Origin: Meandrina meandrites
Taxonomy: Eukaryota > Cnidaria > Anthozoa > Scleractinia > Meandrinidae
Reading direction: 5' to 3'
Assembly (NCBI GenBank): GCA_963693305.1
Contig: OY855915.1
Coordinates: forward strand, 13,859,840-13,923,839
Length of the DNA: 64,000 nt
Shown here: piece after piece, positions 19,160-28,923 of the stretch
Numbering within the stretch: position 1 is the first letter of the stretch
Layout of the letters: every line of letters begins with the position of its first letter
Notes under the pieces: generated by a model
The model's database searches: none
Told to the model about the DNA's origin: nothing
What the model saw: the letters and a program-made list of their open reading frames with translations, nothing else
Position numbers and translations under genes: made by a program

Positions 19160-19576
19160 ACGCATTTCTCTTCCTGTCACGCTCCAGGTGTGAAAAAAGG
19201 TTTTATCAAAGGTGAAGCACTTAGGCTTCTGAGAATAAACTCTTCAAAAACAAGTTTTGAAAAAAAGATCAAAAATTTCAGATCAAATTTGCGTGTTCGA
19301 GGCTATCCAGAGAAACTAGTCAACAAAGTCCTCGCAGAAGTCGAATTTAAAAACAGGAAGTCGGCACTACAACAGAAACCAAAATTGCAAAAGAGATTAT
19401 TGCCTTTTGTCACACAATATAATCCATCAGTGCCCAATCTTAAAAGCATTTTAATGAGCAAATGGCATTTAATCCAAGACCAACCTCTGCTTAGAGAAAT
19501 ATACAGAGACCCTCCTTTCATCTCCTACAGGAGAGGAAAATCTCTGAAAGACATACTTGTTAGAGCTAAACTCTAA
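19160..19576 (+). pseudogene. Unit 5 RT core, only the C-terminal part left
   Basis: A deletion of roughly 550 bp joins the end of ORF2 (GGACAAAG) to THFSSCHAPGVKKGF. Motif A, GTAMGTKMA, YIDD and NFLDT are all gone, so this unit cannot encode polymerase activity. The tail to DILVRAKL is intact. The downstream non-coding tail has an extra CCGTTTATCACG near 19587, unlike the other units, and ends at 19841 at the unit edge. Confidence 0.85.
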
Positions 19577-19841
19577 AGGTCAAAGACCGTTTATCACGAA
19601 ACAGCGGGAGTCGTGCTAGGCCTGTCAATCTTTTTTTAAATCATTGCGATATTTTTAGACAGTCCTCCGTCCTGCTACGTGCTAGAGCACCATTCAACAG
19701 TCTGCAATAGTTTTAAGAGGGAAATAACAAAGAAATGGACAAGCAAGTCATTTAGACTGTCGACTATACTATCCCTCAGCATTTTCTCAGCTTGAGAAAA
19801 AAGGTTTTTACGCCTTTAAAGCAGAAAAAGGACCTTAACAA

Positions 19842-20785
19842 AAGCCACAACTGACAATATTGTCAATATAACTGTCTTCATCACTGTTTGTTCTCAGCAC
19901 TTCACACATTTCTTCCAGTTCCATTGCTTGTGCCATTTCAATTGGTGATGGCATGTTAGAAAACAAATGGCCAGAAATGCTTTTTACAGCCTTGATTTTT
20001 TTACCTTTTTTTCTCTGTCAAATGCAAAGAACCTATCAGCATGTGCACAAGGAATTCCAAACTCTGCACCAAACTGCTCCAATATAGAGGCAGTGCCTGT
20101 CACAGTAGCATTGTTTTCCAGAGACAAGGGAAGAAGTAAAAACTCACTTTTTCCCTGGAATGGAAATTCCCTTTCAAGATCAGGAGTGTCGAGTTTGTAT
20201 TCCTTTACAGTTTGTGCAACCTTGAAGTTACATCCTTTCAACCATGCATCACACTATTTTTCTTCCATGCTTTCAAATCGCTTATTTGCTGTGGGTATTT
20301 GGTTAAGGGCTACATTCAAAAGATTCAAAAAATATCTGTCTTTCATTTTTTCTCATATACTAGAATGGTTTTCATCTGCCTCTAAAAAAGACAAACCAGA
20401 TTAACACATACACTTTACTTGAGGGTCTCAACAGGACCCCTTAATAACAGTAAGTCTTTTTTACTGCACCAGGATGAGTGTATTAACAAGTAAATAATTC
20501 CCACAATAATAAATTATGTCAAGTTAATTGATTCAATACGAAGATCTGGTTATTAAATACTTTAGACTGTAGAAATCAATTTGTTCACTTGAAATGAGAA
20601 AGATCTAAATTCAGTTCTGGTATGTTGCAAGCATGGGACATTAAGAACAATCTAAGTTCCCGATGGAAAAGAAACCCAGGTCTTTTTGTGCACAGGTCAG
20701 ATACTCCAACTACGTGTACTTATAGCTAAACAGGGAGATTCCTGGCAAGCTTGGACATTAACTAGGTTCATATGTGGCATTCGTG
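19842..20785. repeat. Repeat R, copy 1 (right flank of the PLE array; lacks two insertions)
   Basis: From AAGCCACAA(C/T)TGACAATATT onward the sequence matches 36507-39665 closely. Copy 1 is contiguous where copy 2 carries a 675-bp element (empty site CTCTA at 20380-20384) and a 1530-bp element (empty site TA at 20702-20703). Similarity ends near GTGGCATTC (20785). Copy 1 lacks the left continuation found in copy 2 (36438-36506); the PLE array and polymerase fragment stand there instead. Confidence 0.85.
19984..20241 (-). CDS. Unrecognised exon-like frame in repeat R copy 1
   Basis: The 85-aa minus frame contains DLEREFPFQGKSEFLLLPLS and IPCAHADRFFAFDREKK. The same frame is conserved in copy 2 (36650-36907) with mostly conservative changes (N/S, L/F, V/L), which suggests it was once coding. 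In copy 1 a donor-like AAG/GTAAAA follows DREKK; copy 2 has AAGTTAAAA there. Next on the minus strand comes a second conserved piece (NMPSP.EMAQAMELEEM) cut by the array junction. I do not recognise the family. It is probably a transposon or multicopy gene remnant. Confidence 0.4.
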   Translation of the reverse strand: MKGCNFKVAQTVKEYKLDTPDLEREFPFQGKSEFLLLPLSLENNATVTGTASILEQFGAEFGIPCAHADRFFAFDREKKVKKSRL

Positions 20786-21560
20786 CTTACACAATGACTG
20801 TTAAATTTTGCTTATTGGTTTTGTGAAATTGTTTTTAAGCAGTTAACTTCATTCTGATTTAGAAAGTCTTTGCTTCATTTAAGACCACTCTTTTCATCAA
20901 GCGCAGCAATAAATTATTTGAGCTTCAAATAGTCATTTGATGTAGTTGTCATATACGCCATTTTTTGGAAAAATCTTTCTTTCCCTAACTAGCCCAATAA
21001 CTAGCCAAACCACCCATTGTTTGTGTGTGACACGCCTGGGTGTGCTTGTTTTTAAAGGAGCCAAAAATGACTGCAAAGGGTTATAGCTTTCACCATATTG
21101 GATTTTAGTCTCAAAGCAGTCAAATTTGAGTCAATTTTGCAGAGACCAGGCATGAGCTATGCACACTTAGCAGGCAATTCAATAAATTTCAAGGTGTTGG
21201 CTTTCTGTCAACATAAGAAGACTAGGTTTGCTAGCAAAATTGAAAAACAAAAAGTAGGTATGTTAGGTGGTGATAATGAACAGCAAGTTGTTGGTGGTGA
21301 GGGTTTCAGGTCACGCCAGGCTGGCACTGGCGTGAAATCGACACACTCGTTTCCTCGGAGTAATAACTTGATTCAGCGACTTTTCGCAAAAAGTTGTTCG
21401 CTTGCTCAATATGGCAGAACTCCTTGTAAAACTTCATGATACTGTTCCTTCTTACATCACAAATGCACTCGACAAGAATTTAACAACACACATTGGAAGT
21501 GAAGTGCTTCAAGGCCGTCGTTAACAGGAAGCTAAAACGTTCCTCGTCACGTCAACACAC
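20786..21560. other. Non-coding stretch, nothing firm
   Basis: A 113-codon plus frame at 21098-21439 has no start context, splice signals or family resemblance, and I leave it uncalled. No repeat boundary found. Confidence 0.35.
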
Positions 21561-21568
21561 TTCAACTG

Positions 21569-21817
21569 TCATTGTCTATGTTTCTGAGCAGATCTGCAAA
21601 CAGCCTTATAGAGGCTTGAGGAACAGTAAACACATTTGGCTTGGTTTTCACTAGTTTGAAAACCACAATAACAAGACCCAGGGAGGTGAGCTTCTTTTGG
21701 TACGTACTTGTCCTTGCACTTGGCATACTGAAAGTGGAATGGGTCAGTTTTTCTAAGCCAGATAGAGCCAATGTATTCATGGTGCATGACTAACCTCCAG
21801 TGAGTTGATTGTAGCAT
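21569..21817 (-). CDS. Cys-rich exon-like frame, unrecognised
   Basis: The minus frame contains WRLVMHHEYIGSIWLRKTDP and then four paired cysteines (YAKC...GSCYCGF...AKCVYC), compatible with a zinc-binding fold. The stretch is open without an obvious start and could be an internal exon. It does not match a family I can name. Low confidence. Confidence 0.3.
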   Translation of the reverse strand: MLQSTHWRLVMHHEYIGSIWLRKTDPFHFQYAKCKDKYVPKEAHLPGSCYCGFQTSENQAKCVYCSSSLYKAVCRSAQKHRQ

Positions 21818-21889
21818 GCCGTGTAAATGATGACAAGGTTACATTTTTGGCTTTGCGGCCCTGCATTGTGTTAATGCCTACCCCAAATT

Positions 21890-22979
21890 TAAATTCTGTA
21901 AATAATGCTTTATTGCGGTATGGAGTTGCATATCCCTAGGTCCAGACTGATTTCAGCAGCAGAAGCAAGTGTTAAAAAATAATTGGCAGTGAACCTCAAT
22001 TTTTGGGCACATGCCAGCATGGGCCAGCCGTGCGCTGCAATCATTTTATTTCAAGTTGTTTTGGAGTGTAATGAACTGAACAAAAAATTGCAAGAGTTAA
22101 GTGAAGAGCAACAAAAATTCTAGGATGTGGAAAGAATGCAAAAGGCTCCATTAACAAAGAGAAACTCATTAAGATACCAAAGTATTGACTAATACATTGC
22201 ACTTCACTACAGACTAATAACCGCTTACCAAGACTTTTCTAATGCTTAAATTGCATGTTGTAATAGATAAGGGCTATATTTCAAGAAAATAAGGCAGCAC
22301 TAAAGATACATTGTTTGAGATCGTGGAAAACCCCCAAAAGGATCCATAACAAAGAGAAGGGAGTAAAGGTACTAAAGTATTGACTGATACGCTGTACCAC
22401 ACCTCACACTAACAAAGCCAATTACCAAGTTTGTTTATGATGCTAGAGATATGGGTTATTGACCAAGCGTGAGGTCAAGATGGGATATTGGCTGAGTTCT
22501 TTTTTTGCGTGTTTATGGAAGCCAGTTGCATGCACAATCAATGGCGCACGCTAAATCATTTCGTTGGTTTAAAAGTTTAACGACTGTCAAATTCTTGAAT
22601 GAGTCGAGACGAAGTAAAACGATGTAACAACAGCGAAATTCACCTCACTTTAGCCCTAAAACGGATATTGAAATGGCTTAAATTTGCGAATCAAAATTGA
22701 GTTTGAAGACTGTCCATTCCATCCGGCCGCCAGCTTTTGATTATTGGACGTTTTGCAGAGTATTTGCTCGCTTCTGGCGCTTTAGTGGTGCAAACCTGCC
22801 GTGCCATACGAGCTGAATATTGAAATTGTGACTGTTGAAAGTGTTTTGGACTTACCACTTCACTGGGAAAGCTTGAACTTTTCTACATCATTCTACGTGC
22901 TCGACCCACCCTTACTCGATCGTGATCAACTAGCGACGGTTTAAAAAGTTGTTTCGCTTGCAGGAACACAGCAGGTGAT
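21890..22979. other. Non-coding stretch, nothing recognised
   Basis: A+T-rich, no convincing frame on either strand. Two diverged copies of an AAGGATCCAT(T/A)AACAAAGAGAA segment occur near 22142 and 22338, each followed by a TACCAAAGTATTGACT(A/G)ATAC-like sequence, so a local duplication is likely. Confidence 0.35.
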
Positions 22980-23017
22980 CCCGAGCGGTCAAGATGGCTC
23001 CATCTTGACCGCTCGGG
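22980..23017. repeat. Perfect 18-bp stem hairpin with 2-nt gap
   Basis: CCCGAGCGGTCAAGATGG (22980-22997) is followed after CT by its exact reverse complement (23000-23017). A weaker third copy (TTATCTTGACTGCTCACGG) follows at about 23045. The two arms may be the joined ends of opposed mobile elements. Confidence 0.7.
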
Positions 23018-23582
23018 TAGGCAATCAGAGCACGAGATTCGCTTTATCTTGACTGCTCACGGAGCTAGTCATATAATAAAAAGAGTTACTGGCTTGAACG
23101 AGTATCTATTGTCTATTGCCAACACACAACACAATCCCTCTTATTATTATGCTTTTATGTATTTATCTACTTTTTTTATGTTCTTGCAGCATTTATGGCT
23201 GGGATGACCTCTGAAGACAAACTATTGTTTCAAGTCCGGACGGAAATAGGAATATTCCCACAGTTATGTGAAATGCTCCTTATGAGAAGTGATAGAGCTG
23301 TCATAGCTCTGCTTCAAGAATGTTCTGTTGCTTGGTGTTGTTTTATTTTTTCTCTTTCACGAGTGCACTTTACCACGCCTTCACTACTTGCAGAATGTGT
23401 TTTGAGCATCACAGCACAAGTCGTCTCTCTGCCCAACATCTTCAAAAGGGATTCTATAGACCTACGTTTTGATATGTTTGAATGGAAATTGAGATTAATC
23501 TCCCTTTGGTCAGATGACTTTGTCTCATTTGCATCTCTGTGTGGGTACCTGTCAGTCCAACTGTATACACACTGTATACACA

Positions 23583-24060
23583 CGTACGTACGTACGTACG
23601 TACATACTTTATTTGAAAAACAAAGGTCTATAAAGATGGCAGCCTAGGGCTGATGTGGACCTTTAAAACTTAATTACAAATAAAAAATAGAAAATAACTT
23701 ATACAGTTCTTTATATTCTTTAAAATTTCATGACATTACTGAAATATACATAACATGATTATTTAGAACTTACCTAGAATACAAATACACATGCATAATA
23801 AAATTAAAATATAATATAGAGTTTAAAAATACACAAAATCTTCTAAGTTTTTATTTTTGTTAGTACATGTTCCTTTAATAAAACTTACATCGTCCATTGC
23901 TTTACATTTCTTTATGGCAGCTTTAAATTGATTTATATTTACAGGTTTTCTGATATTTTCATTTAGACTGTTCCAGACTACTGGCCCTCTAAAAGTTAAA
24001 GATTGTTTCCCAAATTCAGTGTTCATTTGTCTCATTCTAAGCGAATCAATTTTTTACTTG
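23583..24060 (-). mobile_element. CR1/L2-like LINE 3' fragment with microsatellite tail
   Basis: A minus frame at 24035-23823 reads MNTEFGKQSLTFRGPVVWNSLN followed by a Lys-rich FKAAIKKCK. This is the closing segment of many non-LTR reverse transcriptases (grgxLWNxLP-type ending). The fragment is followed in its own sense by an A+T-rich 3' UTR, AATAAA and a (GTAC)n tract at 23583-23603. Microsatellite tails are usual for CR1/L2-like elements. Everything upstream of the RT C-terminus is missing (5' truncation). The clade is a best guess. Confidence 0.6.
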
Positions 24061-24820
24061 CTGAATCTGGTGCCAAGGCTTTGCCCCTGCAGCTACTCTC
24101 CCCAACACAGGGGAAGCAGAATCCACATAAGAGAGGTGCTGTGTTCACCGGCAACAAAAAAAGAAAATAAAGCCAATACCAATGTGGTGATTGTGCACAC
24201 AAGCCACAAATTTGTCCAGCACCTTGCTTTTCTATTTACCACACAGAATAAGACTGAAAATTAAAATATGAACTTTCTTTTTTGTGTACCTCATTATAAG
24301 TAATCATAAGTGTAGATGTTATTTAGCCAAGAAGAATGGCATTTCTGCAACCAAAACAGCTGCTTTGTTAAAATCCAAGATGGCCACCAGTGATTGACGG
24401 GGTGGTCAAAAATCATTATTATTGGCCTTCTAACTCTTTTTAAAATGCTTCATGTAGGTGGTTCTCAATGTTTTGCTATTTCTTAGCCAAATTTTGAATC
24501 TTATTAAAAATTCAGAAAGGCCACCAGTTGATCAGGGTACTTGGCTGTGGTAGGAAGGTGGGTTTAAAAGCAGGTCGCATGCTGTGAAAGGTAATTTGAG
24601 CACCTCACTCATCAATTGATGCAAATACTTGCTTTTAATTTACTCCTTAAATTACAACACAATTACTTGTCTCCAATTGTTTCAGGTTATTGAACTTTGC
24701 CTGCAACTTAAAACCAGGCTTTAAGCACCTCACTTGTCCATGACATCCATTGCTTGTGTCTTAACGGAAAGTTGCAGGCATGAAAAGAAATGATTTGTGC
24801 AAATTGTTATAGGAGGGCCC
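24061..24820. other. Non-coding stretch, nothing recognised
   Basis: No frame with family resemblance. Contains AAGATGGCCACCAGTGATTGACGG-like and AGGCCACCAGTTGATCAGG-like segments about 150 bp apart that may be diverged copies of one another. Confidence 0.3.
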
Positions 24821-24829
24821 ATAATTTAT

Positions 24830-25250
24830 GAGTGAGAAGTCTTTCAAACAGCATCATGCAATGGATAAAGAGCCACTATGGTTTACAAGTCTCTGCATGG
24901 GTTGGCTCCAGACTATTTATCTTCTAAATTTGAAAAACGAGAAACCGCGTACGACCTAAGGCACTCTGAGAACAAACTCAATGTTCCATTACCGTGCACT
25001 AACTATTACAAAAATAGCTTTACCTATAGTGGCGCAATCTTATGGAACAGTCTTCCTTCCAACGTAAGACAAGCAGAGTCCCTTGGGCAATTTAAAGGTT
25101 TACTTAAACAAGTACTTTAAGGCACGACATTTGTGGAAAGCAGCTTTTTTTTAGAATTTTAGTATCAATATGTAAAGATTATTGTTGTATAATTTTTAGC
25201 TGATGATTTGACCGTGTAAAAATAAATATTATCTCTCTCTATCTCACAGA
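24830..25250 (+). mobile_element. Second LINE 3' fragment (CR1/L2-like), opposite orientation
   Basis: Plus frame 24878-25120 reads MVYKSLHGLAPDYLSSKF, then LRHSENKLNVPLPCTNYYKN and SGAILWNSLPSNVRQAESLG. This LAPxYL...LR....LxxPxP...SGAxLWNxLP order is the standard C-terminus of CR1/L2-type non-LTR reverse transcriptases. A ~125-bp 3' UTR ends in a TCTC tract near 25235. 5' truncated; no endonuclease or RT core present. Confidence 0.7.
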
Positions 25251-25549
25251 ATTATAACCCAACATAAGGCTTCAAGAGTCTGCCCAAAATTCAATATGAC
25301 ATGGGCAGCAGCCCATGTGCTCAAAATGTAATGCTCAAAATGTAATGCTCAAAAAGGTAAATAAAAGGAGCAAAGTATAGATAGCCTTTTCTTAAAATTT
25401 GCTACGCCACAGTCTTATGGCTTTATTAAACTTATACTGCCTTACAATAACACAACATATAGGGGCCTTCAGAAACAAGCCAAGCTCTTTAACCACTCAA
25501 CCACACTGAGCATTTTTTATTTTTCAAAGCCATTGACATCGGCAAAAAA

Positions 25550-26400
25550 GAAATAAAACCCATGCAATCAAGCAATCAAGCGATCAAGTCTTGATGACCA
25601 ATCTTCTAAAACTGATATGTGAATTTACGCACACCTCTGGTCTAAAAATCAATACAAGCAAAACAGAAGCAATTTGGCTAGGCACTGATCCGAGCCCTCA
25701 GTGTTTTTTTTTCTTACAAGCAAGCACGAGCAAATAACCTGAACTTCAGAGAGAAAATCTGCAAATTACAAAAAAAGGGCCCATGGCTGGGAAAGAAGGA
25801 AACTTACTCTGCATGGTATGATAAACATAGTAAAGACTTCAGGTTTTTCCAATCTGGTTTACAACACCTCTGTGTTATAAATTCCGGAGATTTACATGAA
25901 AGAAATTAACAAACTAACATTCAATTTCATATGTGTAGGAAAGCCAGCCAGTCAGTCTGGAGAATATTCCTTTCTGACAGAATGCCAATATCTACATCAA
26001 AATAACCTACAACCATTTTACCACACCCTACTCAAACATTGGCAAGAATATAACACTGGCAAATTTTTTGACGACTGACACATCCAAAACAAAACTATCT
26101 GGAACAACAACTGTATCCTAGTTAACAGCCAACTGATACTTTACAAAACCATGTCCCAAGCTCAGGTCTTCCGAATTAAACAACTTCTCAAAGATAATCA
26201 CACTTTTCTCTCACTGGACGAAATTTTAAGTTGAAAATAAACATTCCTTTGACAGTTCACTATAGCATTGTCAATGAAATGGAAGACAAGCAAGAAGAAC
26301 CTACCCCAAACTGTTAACTAACCCCACTGAAGAAAAAGGTAGAACATTTGGAATGATATTCCAGAGACTTCAACATTAGAATACTAGACATAAACGAATC
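25550..26400 (+). pseudogene. Decayed Tx1/L1-like non-LTR reverse transcriptase
   Basis: Across broken plus frames the family order can still be read: LLKLICEFTHTSGLKINTSK TEAIWLG near 25600-25690, SLHGMINIVKTSGFSNLVYN near 25800-25865, then KEINKLTFNFICVGKP (25896 onward). The GLK(L/I)N.SKTEA.W.G and KEIN...FNFIW..KP blocks are typical of Tx1/L1-type RTs. At least three stops or frame changes intervene (for example after NTSVL near 25880 and after FFDD at 26078), so it is dead. The right end is unclear and may reach about 26400. Confidence 0.6.
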
Positions 26401-26429
26401 TCAAGGAAAAAATTGTTTGGTGATGACAA

Positions 26430-27630
26430 TGGACTTCATCTCCTCCCGTGGTTTTGCAGATATTGTTGTGCAACATTGTCGTCGGTGCATCAGCAACAGG
26501 ATGTGCATCCTTAACACTGGAAAAAACCACAAGTAAAGAGCCCATCTGTTATGTACCTGTTGGTTTTGGTCCAAAAGAAAATGCACTATTGATCAAGAAC
26601 ATGCTGGCCCTTGTTTATCTCCAAAATATCATACCTGATATAGAGCAAGTGAATGAAAATTTCATGCCAGAGCAAAAATTATCTAATGCCAAGTAAAGGC
26701 TAGATAATGTTATTTGCCAAGGACTTTCATTTGACACACAATGCATTCAAATCACCTATGGACTTGATAAGAGTGCATGGCTGAAAAGAAATGATAAAGA
26801 TGACCAAGAGGCAGAGGTCATATAAGCCCTTTTTAGAGCGATTCAAAAGATTTCAATTGTCTGCAGAAGAGTGGTGGCCTATGAACGAACGCCAAAGGAA
26901 GAATTGCGTTCAAACGATGTACGCTCTATCCACTGATAACATGTGTCGGTAATTCCTACCAAGCCAGTCTCTACTCAAACCAAAACTCCGCTACTATCTG
27001 GAGCAGATACATATCTTCAATAATTGCTTCTGCATGACTACGTCACACCATCAAAGGATGGCATTACACGCACATTTTCTGTGATTTCAGAAATGGGGAA
27101 TGTCCCACATTGTGCGCAGATTTATCAAAACTTTAAAGTAACATGTATATGCAAGAATTTCAAACCTAAACCTCTTTTGCTCGCACACTGTTGTGAAATG
27201 GTACAGGGGGCAGAAAATCTGGGGTGGACTTTCATCAGTTGCAACTATTAAGGTGGACACAAGAGCATCTGGAAGAAAGCAAGAAGAATGCATTATAGAA
27301 CCATTAGAGAGAATTCTATCATGCACAGACTGGAAACTACAACAGCAGAAGCTGGCATGTGAGTTGTGAGTTGGTGCAGCAGTTAAAAGAACAAAGATCA
27401 CCACATGTACCAGATGGTGTCCTTCAAGAATAGAATTTCATGGAACCATATCTCTAATTCCTCTCCAAAAGATGATGTGAATTAAGTGCCATTTTCAACA
27501 TTTCTCCCAAGTGCTGAAGACCAGTCCACCCTGACTGAAGAGTTGATCATTTTGGTGGGCCATGTGTGGGCAAACCACATTTCCTTCATAGGCCCACAAA
27601 ACACAAAAAAGATTTGAATAGACATGTTTA
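26430..27630 (+). pseudogene. Decayed, unrecognised multicopy coding remnant
   Basis: Short frames in varying phases look formerly coding: an 82-codon piece at 26448-26696, VVAYERTPKEELRSNDVRSI near 26875-26930, and ASGRKQEECIIEPLERILSC near 27265-27330. Stops and frame changes separate them. I recall no definite family and assign no function; a multicopy invertebrate gene or transposon ORF is likely. Confidence 0.3.
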
Positions 27631-27637
27631 TTCAAAT

Positions 27638-28133
27638 TCAGGTTTTTGGGTTTTCAATAATGTCTTTTATTATCGCTGCTGCTAGGTTTCCTTCGAATGG
27701 GATGGCCTGAATGACTCCTTCCTCGAATCCACAAACAGCTAGTGCTGAATACTTGCCACTTCGTGCTCTACCTTTAAGTCTGAAGCTTGGACACGCAAAA
27801 CCAGAGTCAATTCGTCCATACTGTCTCTCATCTGTCTCGCAGATAAAACATGTCTCGTCGAAAAAATATACCAGGTGAGGGTCAACGGTTCTTTGAAACT
27901 GAAAAAAATAGACAGCGGCAGTAAAGAACATGACAGGACATTCGTTCAAGCGCAACAACCGTGGATTTCTTTCTTGTAATGCGGAGATTCGTAAAAAGGT
28001 TTGCTATTGCTGTAATAGAAGGAACGTCAGCCAGGCCTATGTTAAAGTCGTTTGCAAGTAAGTGTTGCAGCTCACGAGGTAAAGCAAGGGGTAAATTCTT
28101 ACAAGCGCTTCTAGGTAAACCTCCATCCACCAA
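27638..28133 (-). pseudogene. Tc1/mariner-superfamily (DDE_3-type) transposase fragment, frameshifted
   Basis: On the minus strand one frame (from 28133) gives ALPRELQHLLANDFNIGLAD and LFTNLRITRKKSTVVALER, an HTH-like region followed by the basic linker that precedes DDE domains in IS630/Tc1-type transposases. The next frame (to 27638) gives DPHLVYFFDETCFI, holding the first catalytic Asp in the FxDE context, then GRARSGKYSALAVCGFEEGV. The two frames must shift near 27930 (after VALER). The second and third acidic residues are not present before the fragment ends, so it cannot be active. Confidence 0.6.
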
Positions 28134-28139
28134 GGTATT

Positions 28140-28920
28140 TTCTTTGGATCTGCGTTGTCGCTACCTAATGGCAATAAGGTTGCCCTGTGTTGGAACAAAC
28201 CAATGTATTTATCCACACAGTTTTAAGAAACACGGCATGCTCTCGAAGTTTCAGCTATGGAGAGGGTAACCAATTTTTTACAATAACCTGTAGTCTCTTT
28301 TGCATTGGATAGGAACAACCATGACAATATAGGCCATTCTTTTAGTTTATGTTCCAAGGCATCGTGGTTGAAAAATATGACTTTGAAACGGCAAAAACAT
28401 TATCGCAGCCTTATGAGAAAGTTTAGACTGGCTCCTGATTGGTCAATTATGAGGTGACAAAAACATGATTTTACAGAGAGGGCATGCAAATAATTTACAC
28501 GTTGTGGAAATTCATAACACGTACGATAACGTGTGTGGTTGACACTGACATGTTGCACAAGTTCTTCACACCGTGAACAATGGAAACAAAGCTAAGACTA
28601 CACCAAACATTGATTTTTTGGTTGCTCAACTCTGAGGGTTTACTAGCATAAAACTAAGTTTTTTCATGTTTTCCCAATTATCGGCTCATCGATGATATCG
28701 TTCTTTCCTGCAATCCATACTTCCTTTTATTAATAGCTCTTCTCGTCTGTACACTTCAATGTTTTCTCAGTATAGCTACCTTTCACAAAATAGTTTTGTC
28801 TTCAAGCATGTGCATGCTTGTTTTTGTTTGCCAATAAAGTCCTCCAAAAATAAGTGCCAAATTAAAATTCAAATCTTGCGTATAAATTGGATTGCTTGTT
28901 AACAACAGTTGCCATTTTGC
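28140..28920. other. Non-coding stretch, nothing firm
   Basis: No supported gene. A 67-codon minus frame at 28783-28986 is antisense to the DM-domain exon and is a shadow. Possible upstream region of the DM-domain locus, but no clear TATA or initiator. Confidence 0.3.
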
Positions 28921-28923
28921 TCC

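Larger units (their letters stand above)
4095..19841 (+). mobile_element. Tandem array of hammerhead-bearing Penelope-like retroelements (one truncated and five further units)
   Basis: The same sequence repeats head to tail in direct orientation. Taking the junction CCTTAACAA/GAAA as the unit edge, unit 0 spans 4095-5849 (5' truncated), unit 1 5850-8343, unit 2 8344-11350, unit 3 11351-14359, unit 4 14360-17366 and unit 5 17367-19841. Full units are 3007-3009 bp; units 1 and 5 carry internal deletions of about 0.5 kb. The layout per unit is: promoter-like region, hammerhead ribozyme, ORF1 (158 aa), in-frame UGA, ORF2 (RT N-terminal half), -1 frame break, RT core (311 aa), ~450 bp of non-coding DNA. 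The RT motifs are Penelope-like (TKIHK, GRPIISGC, MDVTSLYTNIP, GTAMGTKMA, YIDD, NFLDT). Copies differ by scattered substitutions only, so amplification looks recent. The right edge falls exactly at the unit edge. Confidence 0.92.

Noticed and set aside
23195..23647. 150-codon plus frame after a TTCTTGCAG acceptor
   Set aside because: No domain, runs into the (GTAC)n tail of a LINE, and its C-terminus is coded by that microsatellite. Possible exon start only.
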